From contig CALANC010000001.1 of the NCBI GenBank assembly GCA_937925895.1, positions 1 through 8,485 of the forward strand: a stretch of 8,485 bases of DNA. Direction: 5' to 3'. Made by a program: the position numbers and the translations under genes. Shown here piece after piece: positions 1 through 6,521 of the stretch. The notes beneath the pieces are model-generated. The model was given only the letters and a program-made list of their open reading frames with translations, did not search any database and was not told the origin of the DNA. The DNA comes from an uncultured Desulfobacterales bacterium (lineage in GTDB: Bacteria; Desulfobacterota; Desulfobacteria; Desulfobacterales; UBA11574). Each line of letters starts with the position of its first letter. The stretch's first letter is position 1.

Positions 1-238
1 CTACACCTGACACTTCAGCGGCCACAGTGCTTTTTGCTATGGCTTCAGTTGTCCCAATCAAAGATATTTGGTCTGAGACCATCTTTTTTTCCACGGTGGC
101 GACACGAACCGGCACCGGCGGCAGACCCTGATTTTTGCTGCTATTTTCGGCATGAGACGCTGGAATTATAATTAACCCAAACGCTATGAAGATCAGAAAA
201 TATTCACCATAAGAAGAATTGAAATCGAATTTCAGCAT
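1..238 (-). CDS. RND efflux periplasmic adaptor (membrane fusion protein, HlyD/AcrA type), N-terminal part only
   Basis: Reading the minus strand from the ATG at 238-236 gives 79 codons that stay open to the window edge, so the C-terminal part is missing. The product starts with a short polar N-region, then a hydrophobic stretch (residues about 14-26, FLIFIAFGLIIIP) ending in ASHA/EN, a plausible signal peptidase I site after residue 30. The mature start has the family's usual form: a Pro/Val strand (PPVPVRVATVE), then a strand ending in IGTTEAIAKSTVAAEVSG, which resembles the first strands of the membrane-proximal and lipoyl/barrel-sandwich regions of RND adaptors. Such proteins bridge an inner-membrane RND pump and an outer-membrane channel. 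A Shine-Dalgarno AGAGGTGA lies just upstream at about 242-249. The RND pump gene would be expected beyond the left edge. Family identity is fairly sure; the substrate cannot be told. Confidence 0.75.
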   Translation of the reverse strand, partial: MLKFDFNSSYGEYFLIFIAFGLIIIPASHAENSSKNQGLPPVPVRVATVEKKMVSDQISLIGTTEAIAKSTVAAEVSGV

Positions 239-318
239 TCATCACCTCTTTAAAATCACCATATTCATCCATTACCAGATTTTAGAGTTTAGGGTTTTTG
301 GTTTTAATGAAAGGTGAA

Positions 319-345
319 TCTATATACAAAATCCTTTGCCGTCAA
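319..345 (-). promoter_or_regulatory. Weak candidate sigma-70 promoter for the efflux adaptor gene
   Basis: On the minus strand TTGACG (345-340) precedes TATAGA (324-319) with a 15-base spacer, shorter than the preferred 17. It lies about 80 bases upstream of the adaptor ATG. The hexamers are decent but the spacing is poor, and the region is AT-rich, so chance matches are likely. Confidence 0.25.
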
Positions 346-410
346 GAATTTAACCAAGATTTTCTTTCAATTTGTTGTGTTGATTTATAATACAGTATAT
401 TACCTGAATT

Positions 411-633
411 TTGCACGAGTCGGAGACTTTCATATGCAAGACACTTGAAGGCGAAGCCATAGTTATACTATTGCGAGCCTTTAATAACGTAGCAGATGAA
501 AGCCTCCGGCTCGCCCTTTGGGTGAAAATTGATGAGAAAAAAGATCATCATCCTATGCTCTTCGGGTGGATGTCTGGCTAGATGATTCTTTATTAATCCG
601 CTTCATTTATGTAACTTAAAGATTCTCATCAAT
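411..633. repeat. Dense cluster of inverted repeats (structured non-coding element)
   Basis: This intergenic stretch holds no convincing ORF on either strand but several consecutive potential hairpins. TTGCA (411-415) pairs with TGCAA (435-439), enclosing AGTC-gga-GACT (418-428). A 34-base imperfect palindrome runs 448-481 (AAGGC...GCCTT outside, ATAGT-tat-ACTAT at the centre). GCC-tcc-GGC and CGCCC-ttt-GGGTG follow at about 502-524. A perfect 11-base pair of arms, ATTGATGAGAA (528-538) and TTCTCATCAAT (623-633), encloses a nested stem, AAAGATCATC (540-549) with GATGATTCTTT (581-591), and CATCC/GGATG (549-553, 568-572). This could be a dispersed palindromic repeat, a decayed insertion-sequence end or a structured RNA. 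I do not recognise the family, and neither orientation nor transcription is shown. Confidence 0.45.
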
Positions 634-658
634 ATTCATGCAAGATTTAGGTATAAAC

Positions 659-686
659 TTGCCCGGATCATATCTTGTGTTATAAT
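659..686 (+). promoter_or_regulatory. Probable sigma-70 promoter of cooC
   Basis: TTGCCC (659-664) and a perfect -10 hexamer TATAAT (681-686) are separated by 16 bases. The -10 box ends 63 bases before the cooC ATG, so transcription would start near 693 with a leader of roughly 57 bases. The perfect -10 box and its position support it; there is no experimental evidence. Confidence 0.5.
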
Positions 687-749
687 GTAATCAAAGGACC
701 ATGATCCCCATAATGCGGTTCACCGCTAAAATAACAGGAAGGATAACCC

Positions 750-1505
750 ATGAAACTGGCAGTCAGTGGTAAAGGAGGGGTTGGTAAAACGACATTCTCT
801 GCCCTCTTAATACGGACATTGAATGAAAATGGGAAACATGTGTTGGCGATCGATGCTGATCCGGATGCAAATCTTGCAGCCGCCCTCGGCATTCCCGATG
901 CTGATAAAATAACGCCTATTGCCGATATGAGAGATCTTATCTTCGAAAGAACCGAAGCAAAACCGGGAAGTATGGGCGGGTTTTTCAAATTAAACCCTAA
1001 AGTAGACGATCTTCCGGATGCGCTATCGGCCAAACTGGATAACATAAAACTGATGCTGCTCGGAGGAGTTCAAAAAGGCGGGTCAGGATGTATATGCCCC
1101 GAAAGCACGCTTCTCAGAGCACTGATGACTCATATTGTTTTGGTAAGGGATGAAGTTGTGGTAATGGATATGGAGGCCGGAATCGAGCACTTGGGCAGAG
1201 CTACAGCCTCGGCTGTAGACAAACTTATTGTGGTCGTGGAGCCCGGACGTCGCAGTATGGATACTGCGGGTCATATCAACAAACTGGCAGCAGAAATTGG
1301 CTTAAAAAATATTTATATGGTCGGAAACAAGATCCGTAGCGATAAAGATGAAACCTATCTGCGAAAGCATCTCAGTCATTTTGAATTTCTCGGTTTTATC
1401 TCGTATGATAATGCGTTAATAGAAGCGGACCTGGATGGCGTTTCGCCTTTTGATGTGGATTCCGTTGCTAAAAAAAGTGTGAAGAATATGATCTCCAAAC
1501 TATGA
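750..1505 (+). CDS. cooC: CooC-type carbon monoxide dehydrogenase nickel-insertion ATPase
   Basis: A 251-residue cytoplasmic P-loop ATPase of the MinD/Mrp (SIMIBI) class. Residues 7-15 (GKGGVGKTT) form the deviant Walker A motif, with the signature Lys8. IDADPDANLA (34-43) is the switch I region, and VVMDMEAGIEHLGR (137-150) is the Walker B/switch II segment typical of CooC. Cys114 and Cys116 form the CxC pair (GCICPE), which in CooC homologues binds the metal at the dimer interface. VVVEPGRRS and MVGNKI follow in the usual order. Length is as expected. The family uses ATP hydrolysis to help insert nickel into the C-cluster of CO dehydrogenase. The ATG has a good Shine-Dalgarno, AGGAAGGA (736-743), six bases upstream. 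No CODH gene is in the window, so cooC is separated from its client here. Its own promoter precedes it; 111 bases separate it from the helicase. Confidence 0.92.
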   Translation: MKLAVSGKGGVGKTTFSALLIRTLNENGKHVLAIDADPDANLAAALGIPDADKITPIADMRDLIFERTEAKPGSMGGFFKLNPKVDDLPDALSAKLDNIKLMLLGGVQKGGSGCICPESTLLRALMTHIVLVRDEVVVMDMEAGIEHLGRATASAVDKLIVVVEPGRRSMDTAGHINKLAAEIGLKNIYMVGNKIRSDKDETYLRKHLSHFEFLGFISYDNALIEADLDGVSPFDVDSVAKKSVKNMISKL

Positions 1506-1616
1506 ATGTTATTCGTAACACCAAAAAAGACCATCCATTTCACTGATAGAAAGCCCTTTTAATAAAAATTCCCCGACTGTTTGATGAATTATGATTCTCA
1601 AAATATTTAGAGGCTA

Positions 1617-3728
1617 ATGAAATCAGGTAAACGGCATTTTTATAAGGCAAAGGCAAGAAAAAGAAAATCCGGCCAAAAGCGTCGGTTTCCCAAAATCAAA
1701 CCGGGTGCCGATCCCAAAGTCAAAAAAGTTTTTGCCTCGATCGGTGTTCCGGATAAAACGCCGTTTAAACCGGATCCTTTCCAGCTGGAAGCCTTATCGG
1801 TAACCAAACATTCAGACTGCCTGGTCACGGCACCAACCGGAGCAGGAAAAACCTGGATAGCTCAGCAGGCAATCGACCGGATTCACAAAAATGGCGGGAA
1901 ATCGTGGTATGCTTCTCCCTTAAAGGCTTTAAGCAATACCAAGTTCGGCGAATTTTCAGAGATTTTTGGCGAGAAGAATGTCGGCATCCTAACCGGTGAC
2001 CGAAAGGAAAATCCTAACGCCCCTATCATCGTCGGCACTACCGAGATCCTTCGCAACCAACTCTACGATGCCATGCATCAAGGCATAACACTTCCTGCGG
2101 ATTTTGTCGTCCTCGACGAAGCGCATTTTCTTGGAGACGAGGACAGAGGTGTTGTCTGGGAAGAGATCATAATCTATCTTCCACCCAGAATACCGCTTCT
2201 TTTGCTATCGGCCACCATCGGCAATGCAGGTCTTATTGCGGAATGGATGTCGGCAATCCGTTCAAAAGAATGTATGGTGGTGATAGAAAAAAAAAGGCCT
2301 GTACCGCTCTATCCTCTTTTTTTTCATCCTTCAGGCAAACTTCATTTCCTTTTAACTCAAGGCGATTCCCAGAAAAGTAGACTCCACAAGAAAGTAGCTG
2401 ATTATTTGAACACCCATCGCCCCCTTCTTCTATCCCCTCCATACCAGCTACCCCCTTTTGGTGAGATCATGCGGGTTTTAAATAAATTTCATCTTCTCCC
2501 GGCGATTTTTTTCCTAAAATCACGTGCTGATTGTGACCATGCGCTTGATCTGTGTAAAGATAATCCTGTTTACGATCAAAACCGAAAGTTTCTTCGCCGT
2601 AAACAAATCCAAGAACTTATGGCTCAAGACCCCCACATGGCCAAACATCGCCAGCTTTGGCATCTGGAACACTTGGCCGTGGGGGCTCATCACAGCGGGC
2701 AACTGCCCTCATGGAAGCTGATATTGGAAACGCTTATGACCCAAGGACTTCTTGATGCTGTTTTTGCAACCTCAACCGTTGCGGCCGGAGTTAATTTCCC
2801 TGCTCGGACGATTGCTTTTTTAAACTCAGACAGGTTCAACGGCAGAGAATTTCTACCACTAAACCCCACTGAATTTCATCAGATGACGGGACGAGCCGGG
2901 CGGAGGGGAATGGACCATATAGGGTTTGCTGTCATAATTCCAGGAAAATATATGGATGTAAGACTGACTGCAAAGTTGATGACGTCGCCACCCACTGATG
3001 TGGTTAGCCAAATCAAAATTAACTTTTCCATGGCCTTAAACCTACTTCTTTCACACACTCCCGAGCAAATTGAAGATCTTCTTCGAAAGTCATTTGCAAC
3101 TTATGTCATCGCTAAAACCGCAAAAAAGGTTGAAGGCGGATCCAGCAAAAAAGCACATAAGCAATTGTGGCTAAATTTTTTAAAACACCTCGATTTTTTA
3201 AAAGAGACGGGATATGCCGACAAAAACGGATCTTTGACGGATGATGGAATCTGGGCATCCCAGCTTAGGATCGATCGACCACTTTTGATAGCAGAGGGTT
3301 TGAGGCTCAGACTTTTTCCTAAATCCGACCCCGCCCTTTTATCCGCTCTCATCGCATCTTTTGTCAGTGAGCGTGAAACAGATGACAGCCTGGGAAAGTT
3401 GTTCAAACCAAAAACACTATTGAATCATTTTATTTTGCTAAAAAAAGGCTTGGAACCTTTTATTAAACATATGGCGGATCGAAACTTCGAGGTCAGACCA
3501 CTTTTTTTTCACCCTGTTTCCGCAATCTACGCCTGGGCGACCGGTCAACCCTGGGAAAAGGTCCTCGCCATAGCTGAAATGGAGGAGGGTGACCTTGCCA
3601 TGTTGGTCCTCCGGACTGCCGACAATTTGAGACATCTTCGGACGCTCAAGCAAGTTTTTCCTGAAGTCGCCAGCACAGCCGCAACCTCGATCGATCTTAT
3701 GATGAGATATCCGGTAACCATCGAATAG
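1617..3728 (+). CDS. Ski2/Mtr4-like DEAH-box superfamily 2 helicase with DSHCT-like C-terminus
   Basis: This 703-residue protein is a probable ATP-dependent RNA (possibly DNA) helicase. It opens with a very basic tail (residues 2-30, mostly Lys and Arg) likely to bind nucleic acid. Helicase motifs follow in order: PFQLEAL (54-60), Walker A APTGAGKT (72-79), Ia-like ASPLKALSN (99-107), TGDR (126-129), GTTEILRN (140-147), DEAH (167-170), SATIG (198-202), IV-like AIFFLKSRADCD (296-307), V-like STVAAGVNFPARTI (386-399) and VI QMTGRAGRRG (422-431). The GVNFPA and QMTGRAGRRG wording is typical of the Ski2-like group. LTDDGIWASQL (540-550) and EEGDLAMLVLRTADNL (656-671) resemble the DSHCT domain. 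The ATG has TAGAGG (1608-1613) at only 3 bases spacing. It is followed after 12 bases by a metallo-hydrolase gene, suggesting a joint role, perhaps in RNA turnover. The exact substrate is unknown. Confidence 0.88.
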   Translation: MKSGKRHFYKAKARKRKSGQKRRFPKIKPGADPKVKKVFASIGVPDKTPFKPDPFQLEALSVTKHSDCLVTAPTGAGKTWIAQQAIDRIHKNGGKSWYASPLKALSNTKFGEFSEIFGEKNVGILTGDRKENPNAPIIVGTTEILRNQLYDAMHQGITLPADFVVLDEAHFLGDEDRGVVWEEIIIYLPPRIPLLLLSATIGNAGLIAEWMSAIRSKECMVVIEKKRPVPLYPLFFHPSGKLHFLLTQGDSQKSRLHKKVADYLNTHRPLLLSPPYQLPPFGEIMRVLNKFHLLPAIFFLKSRADCDHALDLCKDNPVYDQNRKFLRRKQIQELMAQDPHMAKHRQLWHLEHLAVGAHHSGQLPSWKLILETLMTQGLLDAVFATSTVAAGVNFPARTIAFLNSDRFNGREFLPLNPTEFHQMTGRAGRRGMDHIGFAVIIPGKYMDVRLTAKLMTSPPTDVVSQIKINFSMALNLLLSHTPEQIEDLLRKSFATYVIAKTAKKVEGGSSKKAHKQLWLNFLKHLDFLKETGYADKNGSLTDDGIWASQLRIDRPLLIAEGLRLRLFPKSDPALLSALIASFVSERETDDSLGKLFKPKTLLNHFILLKKGLEPFIKHMADRNFEVRPLFFHPVSAIYAWATGQPWEKVLAIAEMEEGDLAMLVLRTADNLRHLRTLKQVFPEVASTAATSIDLMMRYPVTIE

Positions 3729-3740
3729 CACAGGGAACAT

Positions 3741-4469
3741 ATGATTACAAATTCAATGCATCTATCAAGGGACCGAGTAATACACACATTCCGGGGACGA
3801 GTCAGTAACATATATATCATTGAGGACAATCGGCAAAAAGCTTCGTATTTTGTTGACTGCGGGATGCCGTCTGATGCCGAAGTTCTGACTAAGGCTTTAC
3901 ATCGGTTGCCTCCTTTAAAACGGGTTGTCTGCACCCATTTTCATGTTGACCATGTTTCAGGATGGTACATTTTAAAACAGCATCATAAAGGATGCGAAAT
4001 CTGGTTTCACGAAAAAGCCAAGTTCATTATTATGGGGGATGAGCGTATACCGTATCCGTCTTTTAATGATATTGTGACCATATTCTTACCATGTATGAGA
4101 GAGGCAGGTTATTCCCCATCAATCGGGGATCTGTTTAAAGGCGGGTTGTATGGGACACCGTTTAAAAAGGGGTTTCCATCGGATCGGGTAAAATACTTTT
4201 CGAGTGAGCAGTCGGTCTTGCCCGGATTCAGAACCATACACACACCGGGGCACAGGCCCGACTCGGTATCTTTCTTTGATCAGGAAAAAGGGATACTCAT
4301 TTCAGGGGATTTTCTTCTCGTCATCAACGGGGAGTTAATTAACAATACGTTCTTGGCCAGTCCAGAGGAACAAAAAGCATCAATAGATAAAATCAGACGC
4401 ATGGATAGTATTAAGCATATATTTCCAGGTCATGGAATCAGTCTTCCGTTTTCCAAAGCTTATTTGTAA
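3741..4469 (+). CDS. Metallo-beta-lactamase-fold hydrolase
   Basis: A 242-residue single-domain MBL-fold hydrolase with a complete dinuclear metal site. HFHVDH (66-71) supplies His66, His68, Asp70 and His71; His171 comes from TPGH, Asp190 from SGDFLL and His231 from FPGHG. No signal peptide is visible, so it is probably cytoplasmic. The length fits glyoxalase-II-like or general MBL hydrolases. It is too short to hold a beta-CASP domain, so it should not be called an RNase J or CPSF-type nuclease. The substrate is unknown; a thioester, lactone or phosphoester are all possible. It starts 12 bases after the helicase stop with AGGGA (3732-3736) four bases before the ATG, so the two genes are very probably co-transcribed. 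It ends convergent with the HD gene, with 70 bases between the stop codons and no clear terminator. Confidence 0.85.
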   Translation: MITNSMHLSRDRVIHTFRGRVSNIYIIEDNRQKASYFVDCGMPSDAEVLTKALHRLPPLKRVVCTHFHVDHVSGWYILKQHHKGCEIWFHEKAKFIIMGDERIPYPSFNDIVTIFLPCMREAGYSPSIGDLFKGGLYGTPFKKGFPSDRVKYFSSEQSVLPGFRTIHTPGHRPDSVSFFDQEKGILISGDFLLVINGELINNTFLASPEEQKASIDKIRRMDSIKHIFPGHGISLPFSKAYL

Positions 4470-4539
4470 AATTCAGGTATGGCGATGTTCCTTTACTGGT
4501 TGCAAAACTTCGAAATGATCTCACTCTGAGGTGATAAAT

Positions 4540-5154
4540 TCACTTTTTTCCGTCCTGAGCAGACGAGGGGTTTATTTGGCGGTAAGTAAAAAATTCCTTT
4601 CGGCATACGTCGGGATCAAGAACGCCGGTCAGATCTTCAGGAGACAATAACAAGGATTTGAATATTTTTTCTTCTAGTCGTTTTGTTTTTTCCCAAAGCC
4701 AGCGAATGCGTTGTCTGTGTTCCCTTACTATTCCGTATTTATTCAAGATGTAAGTCATTCGTTCGTTTAAAGAAACCACTTTATCATGTAGTACCCTTTT
4801 GTCGGCATAATTGACAATTTCAGCTTCAAATATGGTTTTTGATGGACCATAGGTTTTCAAACGAACATGTTGACCGACGATATGGCCAACTTCCTGGTAC
4901 CCTAAACGGTGGAGGAGCTGTTCGCCTGTGTGGGCGTGGTTTTCTCTTGTTTCGAAACTTCTTGTTTTGGTGATATCGTGAAGCAGAGCCGATGCATGAA
5001 CCATATCTCGGTTTAAGTATATTTGCTGTTGTTCAAGTTTATCGACTAAAAAGGTGGCCACCTGGCATACCAGGATAGAGTGAGACACGATGTGGTCCAA
5101 CATCTCCATCTTACGTATAAGCTGGTAGCACTCTTTTTTTGAAGGAATTCTCAT
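4540..5154 (-). CDS. HD-domain (HDIG-type) putative phosphohydrolase
   Basis: A 204-residue protein with an HD metal-dependent phosphohydrolase domain in its first 130 residues. Candidate ligands are His25 (VSHSILV), His59-Asp60 (ALLHDITK), the HAH group at 73-75, His91 and/or His96 (GHIVGQH) and Asp118 (NYADKRV). The C-terminal 80 residues are helical and charged and not recognised. Similar HD domains occur alone and fused to MobA-like nucleotidyltransferases; here the domain stands alone. The start at 5154 is preferred over an in-frame ATG seven codons upstream (5175). The Shine-Dalgarno AAAGAGGTAA lies inside that extension, four bases before the ATG at 5154, so the upstream codons would be the ribosome binding site itself. 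It is divergent from the AMP nucleosidase gene. Likely substrates are nucleotides or other phosphomonoesters, but nothing in the sequence settles this. Confidence 0.82.
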   Translation of the reverse strand: MRIPSKKECYQLIRKMEMLDHIVSHSILVCQVATFLVDKLEQQQIYLNRDMVHASALLHDITKTRSFETRENHAHTGEQLLHRLGYQEVGHIVGQHVRLKTYGPSKTIFEAEIVNYADKRVLHDKVVSLNERMTYILNKYGIVREHRQRIRWLWEKTKRLEEKIFKSLLLSPEDLTGVLDPDVCRKEFFTYRQINPSSAQDGKK

Positions 5155-5288
5155 GTTACCTCTTTTAAAATACAATATATTTACATTTTTTTATAAAAGT
5201 AATAATGATGAAGGTATATCATCAGAATTTTTTAGACGTCGTCAATATTTGTTTTAGCATATAACGCCAAAACATAAAGGAGACTCGA
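5155..5288. promoter_or_regulatory. Divergent control region with a TGATGA/TCATCA inverted repeat
   Basis: This 134-base, very AT-rich stretch must hold the promoters of both the HD gene (minus) and the AMP nucleosidase (plus). TGATGA (5206-5211) and TCATCA (5219-5224) form a perfect inverted repeat around a 7-base centre, an operator-like arrangement midway between the genes. A TATAAC box (5260-5265) could be the -10 of the plus-strand gene, but I see no good -35 at proper spacing. A strong Shine-Dalgarno AAGGAG (5277-5282) stands six bases before the plus-strand ATG. Confidence 0.35.
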
Positions 5289-6074
5289 ATGGGATTGAAA
5301 GAACACGAATACATCAGGCAAACCTTGGAAAGGTATACCAACAGCCGTCTTGAAGATCTCTGTGAACATGTGCTTATCACTAATTTTAAACAGTATGTCA
5401 ACCGCTTTAGGGATAAATTTCAAGGTGATTACTTCGAAGGTAACTTCCGAATTGTCAACGCGAGAGACATCAATTGTACGATCATAGATTTCGGTATCGG
5501 ATCTCCACAGGCCGCTCTCCTTATAAACTGCCTTGCCTATCTAGACAATTTAAAATCTGTCGTTATGTTGGGCATGTGCGGCGGTATTGAGGATACTCTT
5601 GAAGTGGGTGATTTCATCGTTCCTTCTGCAGCAATCCGTGGTGAAGGGACCAGCAGACATTACCTCCCCCCGGAGTTTCCCGCCATCCCGACGTCTTCTG
5701 TAAATCTCTATTGTGTCGGAGCTGTGCGGAAATTTGATCTGATACCAAAGTGTGGCATTGTATACACTACCGACAGACGTTTGTGGGAGTTCGATGAAGA
5801 ATTTGTTAAATATTTAAGACGGCAGCGAATACTGGCAATAGAGATGGAGCTGGCAACCTTGTTCTCTGTGGCTTATAAATATGAGGTTCCCATTGGATCT
5901 GTTTTACTGGTTTCCGATATGCCTTTGCAAAAAAGGGGAATAAAAGATAAAAAACTGCACGGTGAAATATTCTCTCGACATATGGAAATCCATTTGGATA
6001 TTGCTGTCGATATTGTGTACAATTTAAATTTAAAGTGGGGTGATGTTGAAAGAGAACTAACAAGCGAATGGTAG
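5289..6074 (+). CDS. AMP nucleosidase (short AMN-like type, nucleoside phosphorylase fold)
   Basis: A 261-residue protein of the purine nucleoside phosphorylase/MTAN fold. It resembles the short AMP nucleosidases best known from Bacteroidetes, which split AMP into adenine and ribose 5-phosphate. Recognisable blocks are RYTNSRLEDL and LITNFKQYV (15-37), DFGIGSPQAALL (67-78), MLGMCGGI (93-100), IRGEGTS (116-122) with YLPPEFPAIP (125-134), VYTTDRRLWEFDEEF (158-172), the substrate-binding AIEMELATLF (183-192) and LLVSDMP (206-212). It lacks the extra N-terminal domain of the long E. coli Amn (about 480 residues), so the amn symbol is not assigned. AAGGAG (5277-5282) supports the ATG at 5289. The product is likely cytoplasmic and acts in adenine nucleotide salvage. 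A related nucleoside phosphorylase with another substrate is the main alternative. It is divergent from the HD gene. Confidence 0.82.
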   Translation: MGLKEHEYIRQTLERYTNSRLEDLCEHVLITNFKQYVNRFRDKFQGDYFEGNFRIVNARDINCTIIDFGIGSPQAALLINCLAYLDNLKSVVMLGMCGGIEDTLEVGDFIVPSAAIRGEGTSRHYLPPEFPAIPTSSVNLYCVGAVRKFDLIPKCGIVYTTDRRLWEFDEEFVKYLRRQRILAIEMELATLFSVAYKYEVPIGSVLLVSDMPLQKRGIKDKKLHGEIFSRHMEIHLDIAVDIVYNLNLKWGDVERELTSEW

Positions 6075-6108
6075 GACCGGTCTATTCTCACTTTTTTTAC
6101 CCAATAGA

Positions 6109-6126
6109 TGTGGAAATTTTGCCACA
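6109..6126. promoter_or_regulatory. TGTGG-N8-CCACA inverted repeat, candidate enhancer-binding-protein site
   Basis: Perfect 5-base arms TGTGG (6109-6113) and CCACA (6122-6126) flank an AT-rich 8-base centre. The site lies about 100 bases upstream of the GG of the sigma-54 promoter at 6225, the usual distance for an activator (bEBP) site. The role is inferred from position only. The sequence is also in the 3' flank of the AMP nucleosidase gene, but no T-tract follows it, so it is not a convincing terminator. Confidence 0.3.
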
Positions 6127-6224
6127 AAATTTAAAAAAATTGGGGAAAATTTGACCGTGACACCTTATCATTATTTTAGTTAACCATCTGAAATATATAT
6201 TTATAATTCTTTTTTTTATTATTT

Positions 6225-6240
6225 TGGCCTAATTTTTGCT
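6225..6240 (+). promoter_or_regulatory. Sigma-54 (-24/-12) promoter
   Basis: TGGC (6225-6228), seven bases, then TTGCT (6236-6240) places the GG and GC dinucleotides at exactly the sigma-54 spacing. The sequence matches the TGGCACG-N4-TTGCW consensus except in the ACG part, which is CTA here. With the C of GC (6239) as -12, transcription would begin at about 6251. It lies in an AT-rich gap, directly before a stem-loop-rich segment that ends in an intrinsic terminator. Transcription from it would need RpoN and an AAA+ activator. Confidence 0.65.
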
Positions 6241-6250
6241 TGATTGTTGG

Positions 6251-6417
6251 TATGTTGATATGTGCTTTTTGGCGAGCACATATCTATCAATGGCTGTTCG
6301 GGCGACTCCACACTCACGCAGGGTGCAGGCTCAACCGAACGTTAAAACGCCTTGATGCTTTTAGAAGAAAACATCAAGGTAGAAAAGGCAGAGTTTTTTT
6401 TAAGGCTCTGCCTTTTT
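6251..6417 (+). ncRNA. Putative sigma-54-dependent small RNA (about 167 nt), unknown family
   Basis: Four hairpins stand in a row between the sigma-54 promoter and a terminator. First, GATATGTGCT (6257-6266) pairs perfectly with AGCACATATC (6275-6284) around an 8-base loop. Second, GTTCGG (6296-6301) pairs with CCGAAC (6335-6340), enclosing CACTC-acgca-GGGTG (6311-6325, one G-U pair). Third, CCTTGATG (6350-6357) pairs perfectly with CATCAAGG (6372-6379). Last is the terminator stem. The density of exact pairing and the bounded ends argue for an RNA gene rather than a coding region. It carries no GGA motifs, so it is not a CsrB/RsmZ-type sponge, and I do not recognise a riboswitch core. A leader RNA for the gene at 6522 is the alternative: termination at about 6417 would stop most transcripts unless there is read-through. 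Confidence 0.6.
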
Positions 6418-6420
6418 GTT
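6383..6420 (+). terminator. Strong rho-independent terminator of the putative sRNA
   Basis: AAAAGGCAGAG (6383-6393) pairs perfectly with CTCTGCCTTTT (6406-6416) around a 12-base loop, and the downstream arm runs into a T-rich tract (6413-6420, broken by one G). The A-run upstream of the stem could make it partly bidirectional. Confidence 0.85.
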
Positions 6421-6433
6421 TAATAACATTAAA

Positions 6434-6462
6434 TTGCAAAAACGACTAAACCTTGTTATACG
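6434..6462 (+). promoter_or_regulatory. Weak candidate sigma-70 promoter of the MshEN-like gene
   Basis: TTGCAA (6434-6439) and TATACG (6457-6462) have a 17-base spacer and lie between the sRNA terminator and the small gene. The heptamer ACGACTA occurs twice here (6442-6448, 6460-6466), overlapping the -10 box. Each hexamer matches consensus at four of six bases, so this is tentative; it would let the small gene be expressed independently of the sRNA. Confidence 0.3.
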
Positions 6463-6521
6463 ACTACGCAAGAAGGTATTCGTTGACATAAGAGTTGATC
6501 CCCGGAAAAAGGAGACTAAAA

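Noticed and set aside
448..530. Possible cyclic di-GMP (GEMM-I) riboswitch, because of an AAGCCTCCGGC-like segment
   Set aside because: The rest of the GEMM core (the GGGCAAACC-type segment, tetraloop and receptor) is absent or out of order.
411..633. Retron msr-msd or integron attC site as an explanation of the inverted repeats
   Set aside because: No reverse transcriptase or integron integrase nearby, and no RYYYAAC/GTTRRRY core boxes.
680..1045. Minus-strand ORF of 121 codons opposite cooC
   Set aside because: Low-complexity Ser/Leu/Ala composition, antisense to a clear ATPase gene; a shadow frame.
3545..3934. Minus-strand ORF of 129 codons across the helicase/MBL junction
   Set aside because: It overlaps two well-supported plus-strand genes and has no domain features; it is a shadow frame.
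4470..4539. Bidirectional terminator between the convergent MBL and HD genes
   Set aside because: Only a 4-base CTCA-ctc-TGAG stem is visible and no T-tract directly follows; too weak to call.
5155..5175. Upstream ATG at 5175 as the start of the HD gene
   Set aside because: The Shine-Dalgarno for the ATG at 5154 lies inside this 21-base extension and the upstream ATG has no ribosome binding site of its own.
6251..6417. CsrB/RsmZ-type regulatory RNA
   Set aside because: No GGA motifs in the loops, which that class needs in multiple copies.
6240..6449. Plus-strand ORF of 69 codons starting with TTG over the sRNA segment
   Set aside because: No Shine-Dalgarno, no recognisable domain, and it runs through perfect hairpins and the intrinsic terminator. 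The RNA-gene explanation fits far better.
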